Positions 8,248 through 15,454 of a stretch of 57,164 nucleotides of DNA are shown here, in pieces; within the stretch, counting starts at the first letter, position 1, and each line of letters starts with the position of its first letter. The notes under the pieces are model-generated. The model made no database searches. It was not told where the DNA came from and was given only the letters and a program-made list of their open reading frames with translations. The position numbers and the translations under genes were made by a program. This DNA is from an uncultured Bacteroidales bacterium (lineage in GTDB: Bacteria; Bacteroidota; Bacteroidia; Bacteroidales; F082). The stretch spans positions 1 to 57,164 of the forward strand of contig ONFF01000024.1 of NCBI GenBank assembly GCA_900317055.1, given 5' to 3'.

Positions 8248-9909
8248 TCATTCCTTAATCCACTTCCCAACTTCCGCTTCCTTCCCATCTACAATTACCT
8301 TCCAAACATAAACGCCCGAAGGCCAACTCTCAGCATTTATGGAAGTGACATTCTCCGTAATTTCTTGCCCATAAACCATCCTCCCATTCATATCATACAC
8401 CTCCACCCAAGCATCCTGCAATCCCGTCCTGATGTTCAGCACATCCTTCCCAGGATTAGGATAGGCGATGGCAACCTTCAGCCCGTTGTCGTGCGCCTCC
8501 TCTATGCCTTCAAAAGCCTGGGCGGGGAATTTGGTGACCGTTGTCCAATGCTGGTCGATATTGTTGAGATTTACTGACGAAAAAACCAATAAAACACCTC
8601 CATCATTAGTCGCAGTGATGCCAAACGCTTCGCTGTGAATATTCTCGTATCCTCCCAAATCGTAATAAACGGTGGAAATCGTGTCAAGATTGGTGTCCAA
8701 ACGCTCAATCATCATCCACGAGTCAAGGTCATTCATAAAGCCCACATTCAAAGTGTAGGCAAAATACACCGTGTTATCATTCGCCAGGTCCACGCCTTTC
8801 AACATGGCAGGCATGTCCCATTGATCGGTGCCCCTAATGATGTGATTTGTCACCGAAACCGATGTGCCGCTGTCGTCATACTCATACAAACGGCAATCCT
8901 CGTCGTTGCTTGGATCTGACTTCGACTTTGACGAAGTGGCAAGATAGGTCGTGTTATGATTGCTACGCTTAACAGTGATGTTATAGAAAGTGTTTTCTAG
9001 CATCTGACTGTAATCTGCATGACGGAACTCCCTCACATTTAAAACATTGAGATGCTCGTCCAACCTAAACACACAACCTTTCCTGTTGACATTAGGCGAA
9101 AATTCTACCAAGCATCCATTTCCCTGAATATAGAAAAGATACCCAGAATCATCTTTTACGATATGGTTGCGACGATAGACAAACGAAACCGCACCACCTC
9201 TTGTCGTCATCTCATAACCTGTGAAGTCTTCAAATTCGCCTTCAAAATTCATTCTGAAGAAAAAGATAGAATCGTGCCAGTCTTGGTTTTCATTCCCATG
9301 ACTAATGGTCTTGATATAGCCACCAACAACGCTTCCTTCGTCCTCAAAAGCTGAAAACACATAGATTTCACCACTGTAATGATTTGGCAGCCAATTCCAT
9401 TGGGAATCATGTTTTTCGAAGGTATCTATTACAAAATCATGCTCATAACTCGCTTCAATTTCGAGGTTTTCATCCAATTTGTACAAACCTATGATGGCTT
9501 TGTCGGGTGGGTTGTCGTAGTTTTTGAAATAGTTAAAATAGGTATAGTCGTGGTCGGGGCTGTAAGTCGCCAGCATGTAAAGCCCGCCATTGGGATTCTC
9601 GATGAGATAAGGGATATTCGGGGAGAAATAACTTTCTCTGAAATGGCTTTTTTCAGCCAACAATTCGCCATCGGCAGACAACTTTCTGGCAGCTGAATGA
9701 TAAGAATAAAAGTCACCCTCACCGCTCTTGAAATAATGCACTGAGCTTACTGCAATTGTCCCATCTGATAATTCAGTCGCATCAAAATTCGTCATGCACT
9801 CATCGCTGGAATAGGAGAACTCGTCGGCAAATTCCCACACCTGCCCAAAAGCCTTGCCCCCAAACAATATCAGGAGCGCAAGCAGGGTGTAAAGTCTTGT
9901 TGCTTTCAT
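8248..9909 (-). CDS. T9SS type A sorting domain protein, propeller-like
   Basis: Starts at the ATG at 9909 (553 residues) where the signal peptide MKATRLYTLLALLILFGG begins, ending AFGQ; an eight-residue upstream extension is unlikely. The middle is a long beta-rich region with repeated phrases such as IGLYKLDENLEIE, CVFRLDEHLNVLNV and IERLDTNLDTIST, which suggests propeller blades. The sorting domain (about residues 480-553) has AYPNPGKDVLNIRTG, VEVYDMNGRMVYGQEI, PSGVYVWKVIV and terminal GKWIKE. It is the last gene of the tight run that begins at 21250; the gap to the gene upstream is 60 bases. The sorting-domain DNA is almost the same as in the 6509 and 18181 genes. Confidence 0.88.
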   Translation of the reverse strand: MKATRLYTLLALLILFGGKAFGQVWEFADEFSYSSDECMTNFDATELSDGTIAVSSVHYFKSGEGDFYSYHSAARKLSADGELLAEKSHFRESYFSPNIPYLIENPNGGLYMLATYSPDHDYTYFNYFKNYDNPPDKAIIGLYKLDENLEIEASYEHDFVIDTFEKHDSQWNWLPNHYSGEIYVFSAFEDEGSVVGGYIKTISHGNENQDWHDSIFFFRMNFEGEFEDFTGYEMTTRGGAVSFVYRRNHIVKDDSGYLFYIQGNGCLVEFSPNVNRKGCVFRLDEHLNVLNVREFRHADYSQMLENTFYNITVKRSNHNTTYLATSSKSKSDPSNDEDCRLYEYDDSGTSVSVTNHIIRGTDQWDMPAMLKGVDLANDNTVYFAYTLNVGFMNDLDSWMMIERLDTNLDTISTVYYDLGGYENIHSEAFGITATNDGGVLLVFSSVNLNNIDQHWTTVTKFPAQAFEGIEEAHDNGLKVAIAYPNPGKDVLNIRTGLQDAWVEVYDMNGRMVYGQEITENVTSINAESWPSGVYVWKVIVDGKEAEVGKWIKE

Positions 9910-9969
9910 TATTCTATTGTTTTTATTAGTCATATCAGTGTAAACCGTGGCAGAGTCGTCAAATTCACC

Positions 9970-10695
9970 TTAATAACATGTGTAATCGGTCACATCAAAC
10001 AGTTCGCCTGTTTTTGCATCAACTAAAACTCGAAATTCTTTTATTGCAGTACCGAGGTGAAAACTCCAAACAAACCTGTAGTTTTCTGCTGTTACTTCTG
10101 CTCCGAATTTTCTTGCTATGGTTAGTTTTCCCCTGGGCAGTATTTTTTTGTAACGTATGGAGTCAAAACTCCCATCGCAATTCCTACAATAGCTATTTAC
10201 GAATGATGAATCTAGCCATCCAGGCACTTCATGAATGGCTTCAAGAGCTTCAATGGCAATCGTTAGAGCTTCAGATTGCGAAACAGGAGAGGCCGTGTTT
10301 AAGCTTAATCTTTCCACTAAACTTTCGGTAATCATGGTAACCGTATCTTCCTTGGATTCAACGATTATGATGGCATCCTCCACCTCGTAGCCTTTGTAGT
10401 ATTGCTGGTATTTGGCAACTCGACTAGAAAAAGGCATGAAGTAATCCTTGAGACGCAGATCGTCGCTTTCACTCAAGCAGAATTCCTCCTTGCAAATGGG
10501 AATGAAATCCTTAACAAGAAGCGGGATGTTGTTGTCAGACTTGACAATGTACCCCGGCTTGTTGAAGATATAAAAATGGGGTTCTACCTCATGTGACTTG
10601 ATGGAAGGTTTTTCTTGGCCTTGAATAGCATTTGAAACTAGTAACATCGTTACAATTACGACATAGGCAATATCTGTAAATACTTGATTTTTCAT
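9970..10695 (-). CDS. Stand-alone PepSY/FTP propeptide-like secreted protein
   Basis: A 241-residue protein with an N-terminal signal (residues 1-27, hydrophobic YVVIVTMLLV, ending IQGQ). Residues 93-112 read VAKYQQYYKGYEVEDAII, the hallmark of the fungalysin/thermolysin propeptide (FTP) domain, where a YQQxYxGxxVxGA motif is typical. A PepSY-like segment follows (SQSEALTIAIEALE), and the C-terminus FRVLVDAKTGELFDVTDYTCY resembles the end of M4 propeptides. No HExxH protease domain follows. In the thermolysin family this part inhibits and folds the protease, so here it may be a free inhibitor or chaperone. It sits inside the T9SS operon, 12 bases after a signal-peptide remnant. Confidence 0.75.
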   Translation of the reverse strand: MKNQVFTDIAYVVIVTMLLVSNAIQGQEKPSIKSHEVEPHFYIFNKPGYIVKSDNNIPLLVKDFIPICKEEFCLSESDDLRLKDYFMPFSSRVAKYQQYYKGYEVEDAIIIVESKEDTVTMITESLVERLSLNTASPVSQSEALTIAIEALEAIHEVPGWLDSSFVNSYCRNCDGSFDSIRYKKILPRGKLTIARKFGAEVTAENYRFVWSFHLGTAIKEFRVLVDAKTGELFDVTDYTCY

Positions 10696-10707
10696 TTAAT
10701 AATAGTT

Positions 10708-10797
10708 TTATTCTCCGATAAGTTCTACTTCCAACAGATGAGCCCTTCCCGCCATCAGCAGGACTGCAAGCAGGGTGTAAATCTTTAAGTCTTTCAT
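10708..10797 (-). pseudogene. Signal-peptide remnant of a T9SS gene
   Basis: A 29-codon open frame reads MKDLKIYTLLAVLLMAGR followed by AHLLEVELIGE and a stop. The first part matches the shared signal-peptide cassette, and the end matches QLEVELIGD, the mature N-terminus of the protein encoded at 18181-19647. I read it as the stump of a deleted paralogue whose coding sequence was replaced by the downstream PepSY-like gene. It could still be translated as a small peptide between neighbours, 21 bases after one gene and 12 before the next. Confidence 0.65.
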
Positions 10798-10818
10798 ATT
10801 CTGTTGATTTTTGATTTG

Positions 10819-12417
10819 TTATTCCTTTATCCATTTTCCACCTAACATTTCTCCATCCTCACCATACAACCGATAAACATACACTCCCGCTTTAAGCCCC
10901 GAAACGCCCACAGTAAGCACATTCCCTTTTCCTCGGACAAACCTATCCAAGCAAGGACGGCCAAGGGCATCCGTAATGCTGATGCGGCAGCCGTCTATGT
11001 TTTCCATTCCGCTAAGGTCAATGTTCAGAACATCCTTTGCCGGATTAGGATACGCCTTGCCTTGAATTTCCGTTACAGGCATTTCCTTGACCGAAGCGGG
11101 TATGGGATTCATCTCCTCTCGCGTCAGCCTCAACACTTTGCTGGCCGCGTATGGCGACAAAGCTTCTCCACCGTCCATGACCAACAAACAATCTCCGTCA
11201 GGATAAGGAAGGACAAATTGCGGCCAATACTTATAGTATTCGTCCTCATCAAAGAAGCGACCGCCAAGGATTTCCATGTCGCGGTCGAAAAGGCACAAGC
11301 CTGTCTGTTTGTTATCCCCTGGGTAATACATGGTCATGTAACAGCCATACATGGTCGTGTCGTTCACCGTGGCCATGCATTTGCAACCATATCCCGATGG
11401 CTCTTCGTTTCTTCCCTCCTCGTGAAGGAAACCCACTTCATATTGATTAACTCGGCCACAGTCCACATTATAGCCCTGTTGGCCTGGTCCTACCGTCCAA
11501 CTGAGGTCAAGGTCACCAAGGGTCAACAGATACTTGTCGCCTCCTTCTTTCCAAGGATTTCTTGCTCCAAAAAACAGCAACCTGTCATCCGAAAGGAAAT
11601 AATCGGAATAACCTCGGTCACCCAAAGCGTAGCTGTCCATGTCAGCCGCACCAGGAGTGCCCAAAATGTAACGGTAAGCCTTCACATACTGAAAGTTATC
11701 GTCATAAACCGCCGTTCCAATTCCTCCTCCAGGTCCATTGCAGAGAAAAACATAACCATTTCCCGACGGATTCTTGAGAATGTTATGGCACATAAAACCT
11801 TGCAGTCGAAACTCTGGATCATTGGCATTGTAGTACTTAGGCACCACATAGCGGCACGCCAAGGTGTCGGCATTTTCGTCAAACCTATACATATAAGGGA
11901 ATGCTCTACTTGAGCTTTCATAATAATAACCGCAGGCAATCACCTGACCATTGTCGTATAGAAGACACGGCCGACTTATCCTTTCCAAAGAGTTCTGGGT
12001 ATATATTTTTGTATCTACGATTTCAAGATTGTCATCAAAAACAATCGCCCAAAGCTCACTGCCTCCATAATTAATCATTGTGGTGTCTGGCTGAAACTGT
12101 GCCACTGTGAAATAATTGCCATTGCTAAGCTGAACGATATCATGCGTCAGCAGCATTTTTGGCAAATCTTCACATACGCGACGTTCATAGGTGCCATCAG
12201 GATATACTTTGATGAGTTGTGTGTTCCAATCGCGGCGGCGACCAAATCGGCCCATCAAGACGGCGTTACCATCCGCATCAATCACGCCCGCATCGATGCG
12301 GGAATGTTGGTTGATGTCGTTCTGGTCGCCAAAGTCAAGCTCCCATTGCTGGGCTTGCATTGTGACTCCCGCCATCAGCAGGAGCGCAAGCAGGGTCGTA
12401 ATTCTTGTTGCTTTCAT
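10819..12417 (-). CDS. T9SS type A sorting domain protein (twin of 19652-21250)
   Basis: A 532-residue secreted protein. The signal peptide MKATRITTLLALLLMAGVTM ends QAQ. The ectodomain has beta-rich repeats with phrases such as LWAIVFDDNLEIV, YMYRFDENADTL and LCLFDRDMEILGG, each like a propeller blade. The C-terminal sorting domain has AYPNPAKDVLNIDLS, ISITDALGRPCLDR, LKAGVYVYRLYG and terminal GGKWIKE. Most residues are the same as in the protein at 19652-21250, so the two are recent duplicates within the same operon. The ATG overlaps the stop of the preceding gene by four bases (ATGA), which predicts translational coupling. Confidence 0.9.
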   Translation of the reverse strand: MKATRITTLLALLLMAGVTMQAQQWELDFGDQNDINQHSRIDAGVIDADGNAVLMGRFGRRRDWNTQLIKVYPDGTYERRVCEDLPKMLLTHDIVQLSNGNYFTVAQFQPDTTMINYGGSELWAIVFDDNLEIVDTKIYTQNSLERISRPCLLYDNGQVIACGYYYESSSRAFPYMYRFDENADTLACRYVVPKYYNANDPEFRLQGFMCHNILKNPSGNGYVFLCNGPGGGIGTAVYDDNFQYVKAYRYILGTPGAADMDSYALGDRGYSDYFLSDDRLLFFGARNPWKEGGDKYLLTLGDLDLSWTVGPGQQGYNVDCGRVNQYEVGFLHEEGRNEEPSGYGCKCMATVNDTTMYGCYMTMYYPGDNKQTGLCLFDRDMEILGGRFFDEDEYYKYWPQFVLPYPDGDCLLVMDGGEALSPYAASKVLRLTREEMNPIPASVKEMPVTEIQGKAYPNPAKDVLNIDLSGMENIDGCRISITDALGRPCLDRFVRGKGNVLTVGVSGLKAGVYVYRLYGEDGEMLGGKWIKE

Positions 12418-13385
12418 TGTATCGTTATCTTATTCGTGAAAACTTTTCCTTCCACATCCATGATGCGCAGTAGGTAAACGCCTTGCGGCAAGTCTGAAAC
12501 ATTGATTTCATTCGTGCCTTGAATGGTTTTCACCATCTGCCCAAAAGCATTGAACACCTGCACTTCGGCAACTTCAATGCCTTCAATTTTAATAATATCT
12601 TTGGTAGGATTTGGATAGAGTTTAACCTCGTCGGAAATCTCGGTAACATTCAGAAGGCCACCCCAGAAGAGGATGCTGTATGTTATCTGTCCAGCACTTG
12701 ATTCAAGGATAATATTAGTGCCAATCCAATCATCAGGCACTTGGAAGTTTGAATCGAGACGGAGATACATGTCAACACGGAAATACTCCTTTACCGGTAA
12801 ATCGTAGGGCAACTCATATTGAGGCACAATATCAAAATAATCCGTACCATCTTCGGCAACGGAATAAATCGTGATTGGCGTCAGGGTACCATAGTTCTGG
12901 TTGCATATTATACCGGTCAGATGGCTGGCTTCAGGAATCGGAATATAAAAGTTAGTGGGACTATCAAGGAAAAGACCGTGATCGACAAGAGTTGAGGAAG
13001 CCATCATGGCAACCACTGTCCTTTCTTCCAAGGAAGTCAGGATTTGAATATCGGTAGGCGTGTAACCTCCCTTTCCAGCAAAAGGTCTTTGTAACCAAAC
13101 TGATAAAAAGATAGAGTCTCCCACTGGGATTGTGTAAGGATATTGGCAAGGGTAAGGTAATAGCACGTCAATAGGTGTATCGTGGTCATAATCGGTTCCA
13201 CTAAGTGTTACCACTTCGGTGGTAAAATTTCTAATGATGATTTCGTCACATCTTCCAATTTCATTTAGCCACAGCGTATCAGGGGTGATAATCAGGCCAC
13301 TATTCCGCTGTTCCTGCGCTTGCATCGTCACCCTTCCCGCTATCAGCAGGAGCGCAAGCAGGGTACAAAGTCTAATGTTTTTCAT
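12414..13385 (-). CDS. T9SS type A sorting domain protein
   Basis: A 323-residue secreted protein. The signal MKNIRLCTLLALLLIAGRVT ends QAQ. Residues about 25-240 form a beta-rich domain with phrases such as IIIRNFTTEVVTLSG and PVGDSIFLSVWLQRP. These resemble the Ig-like ASH/SPD-2-type or choice-of-anchor domains that describe a stand-off from an expected value. The sorting domain has LYPNPTKDIIKIEG, VFNAFGQMVKTIQG, LPQGVYLLRIMD and terminal TNKITIQ; this class of tail matches the 13382 gene and differs from the KWIKE class. It overlaps both neighbours by ATGA, so the three genes 13382, 12414 and 10819 are a coupled unit. Confidence 0.87.
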   Translation of the reverse strand: MKNIRLCTLLALLLIAGRVTMQAQEQRNSGLIITPDTLWLNEIGRCDEIIIRNFTTEVVTLSGTDYDHDTPIDVLLPYPCQYPYTIPVGDSIFLSVWLQRPFAGKGGYTPTDIQILTSLEERTVVAMMASSTLVDHGLFLDSPTNFYIPIPEASHLTGIICNQNYGTLTPITIYSVAEDGTDYFDIVPQYELPYDLPVKEYFRVDMYLRLDSNFQVPDDWIGTNIILESSAGQITYSILFWGGLLNVTEISDEVKLYPNPTKDIIKIEGIEVAEVQVFNAFGQMVKTIQGTNEINVSDLPQGVYLLRIMDVEGKVFTNKITIQ

Positions 13386-15442
13386 TGTATTGTGATTTTG
13401 TTTGGATAAACTTTTCCGTCAATATCAGTAATTTGCAATAGATACATGCCTTTCGGTAATCCTACTACACTGATTTCATTCGTTCCTTGTATAGTCTTCA
13501 ACAGCTGGCCTAAAGTATTATAAATCTGCACCTCGGAGACTTTGAGTCCGTTGATGTGAATGGTAGTTGTGGCTGGATTGGGAAACAAAAGGCCATCTTC
13601 AACGAGAGTTTCGTTGAGCGAAGTAAGGTAATGCATCGTTGCGGCTTGCTTGACCGAGGTTTTCCCTTCCGAATAAACAGCTTGTACTTCAACAACATAA
13701 TACATACCCCATTCCACAGAAAAATCGTATGATTGTTCCGTGATGTTTTCCGCTACCAATTCACCATTGACAAAAACATTGTAACCTATTGGGTTGCCCA
13801 AGCTTGGCGAGTCCCATTCCGTAGTGAGGAATTCCGTGTCGGAGCAGACGGCAGGTTCAATCAATACAAGGTTTTCAACGGGATATGGATGCTCGTCAGT
13901 GTATTCGTAGGCAAAACGGCTGTTCAGAATTTCCTTTTCAGCCAAGGCATGGATGGATTTCACTATCATTTCGTGATGCTGTACCCAAATGGCCACCTCT
14001 AAATCGTCCATTTCCTCCACATGGGTCGGTGACATGTCGCAATCAAATTCCAAATGCTGACATTCGCCTGCCTTGAAATGGAAAAAAGTGCCATCACCAT
14101 CAGGCAACATCTTCATCATCACATGATGGAACGAGGTCTCGCCGCTCGTGCTGGCATTGTCGAAAGTCTCCTTCTCATTGACGGCGATATGAATTTTGGT
14201 ATCAATGTCAATGTAAGGCATGACGTCAGCCTTGACGGTGATTCGGTTGCCATCCACCGCAAACGAGCCTCTGATATCGACAAAAGCAAGCTTGTTGGCA
14301 AGTTGTTCAAAAACAGATTGTTGTATGGCTCCAATATAATGGAAGTCACCGTCAGGATAGCAACGGGGAACAAATTGCAAATCGTAGTATAGGGCACGTG
14401 TTCGTCCATCCTCTGTAAAATACGGGTCGCCGGGTGCTGGACCAGGCATCTGATAAGCGGTATAGGTGTATCGTCCGGCATTGTTTTCGCAAAGTTCATT
14501 CATCAATTCGCTGAAAGGCAGGCAGCCCGCGCAAGTCGACGAGGCAAAATGTTCCAGCATGGGAAACTTTTCGACAGTGCCCAAAGCAACGACAAGCCGT
14601 TTCTCGCAGTTATTGTTGCTGTTGTCCTCATCGGTCATGCCATTGACTCGGTTGATGTTGACAGACAGCCGATAACTCCCCGGAACCAGCCTTTTGGACT
14701 GCGAAAAAGTCAAGACTTGACGCCCCATTGACGGAATCTCCACATCAAAGGTCTCGGTGACAGGCCATTCGCCTTCGATTTCGTATGTGGCTTCAACGGA
14801 AAGGATGGGCATGATGCCAAAATTGAACACTTCCATGCCGACTTCCAACAATCCCACCTGCACCACATCCGCAACATTTAGAGCTTGAATGCCAAGATCC
14901 AAGGTTTGCATGGTGAACAGACGAAAGTCGTCGAAATACCAATCATTAAAGGCTTGTGTATTGCGGTCAAAATAAATGCAAAGGCTGAATTTGACTTCGG
15001 GCTGACCCAAGTCGGGTGTGTTCACTTCGAAACATTCGAAATGGCCACCGCTCTCGCCATATTCCCCATTCCAAACCTGACGCCAAGTGTGTCCTCCATC
15101 GGAAGAAGTTGCCACTCCTATGGTTTTGGGTTCTCCGTTGTTGGCAAGATAATGCTTGAAGGAGAAAAACAGATGGTTCACTTCCGACAGGTCAACGGAA
15201 GGCATGATGATGCGTGCCGCAGTTGTCTTGGAAGAATTATCGCGAAACAACAGCTCGTTGGCAGCATCGCCAGCGTTGTTCGTCTCGGAAATCATCCAAC
15301 GGTCTTGCGCAACGCCGTCAATCGTCCAACCGTATGGCAGTGAAGTGCTGTTGAAATGCTCTTCAAACAAGATGGCACGATTTTGTGCATGGCTTGTTGT
15401 CAATAGCGCCAAAATCAAAACTGTTAACAAAGTCTTTTTCAT
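13382..15442 (-). CDS. Secreted multi-domain protein with CxxC domain and T9SS tail
   Basis: A 686-residue protein. Signal MKKTLLTVLILALLTTSHAQ. Residues about 25-180 look like a MAM/cleaved-adhesin jelly roll (ILFEEHF..LPYGWTIDG, SSDGGHTWRQVW, NDWYFDDFRLF). A CARDB-like beta domain follows (about 183-290). From about residue 290 there is an Omp28/thioredoxin-like domain with EHFASSTCAGCLPF (Cys304, Cys307) and an Fn3-like module near residue 550. The C-terminal sorting domain has LFPNPATTTIHING, IYNTLGQLLKTIQG, LPKGMYLLQITD and NKITIQ. The CxxC domain is a candidate for disulfide or peptide handling at the surface. It is 12 bases from the lipoprotein gene upstream and overlaps the next gene by four bases. 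Confidence 0.85.
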   Translation of the reverse strand: MKKTLLTVLILALLTTSHAQNRAILFEEHFNSTSLPYGWTIDGVAQDRWMISETNNAGDAANELLFRDNSSKTTAARIIMPSVDLSEVNHLFFSFKHYLANNGEPKTIGVATSSDGGHTWRQVWNGEYGESGGHFECFEVNTPDLGQPEVKFSLCIYFDRNTQAFNDWYFDDFRLFTMQTLDLGIQALNVADVVQVGLLEVGMEVFNFGIMPILSVEATYEIEGEWPVTETFDVEIPSMGRQVLTFSQSKRLVPGSYRLSVNINRVNGMTDEDNSNNNCEKRLVVALGTVEKFPMLEHFASSTCAGCLPFSELMNELCENNAGRYTYTAYQMPGPAPGDPYFTEDGRTRALYYDLQFVPRCYPDGDFHYIGAIQQSVFEQLANKLAFVDIRGSFAVDGNRITVKADVMPYIDIDTKIHIAVNEKETFDNASTSGETSFHHVMMKMLPDGDGTFFHFKAGECQHLEFDCDMSPTHVEEMDDLEVAIWVQHHEMIVKSIHALAEKEILNSRFAYEYTDEHPYPVENLVLIEPAVCSDTEFLTTEWDSPSLGNPIGYNVFVNGELVAENITEQSYDFSVEWGMYYVVEVQAVYSEGKTSVKQAATMHYLTSLNETLVEDGLLFPNPATTTIHINGLKVSEVQIYNTLGQLLKTIQGTNEISVVGLPKGMYLLQITDIDGKVYPNKITIQ

Positions 15443-15454
15443 ATCTCGTTGGTT

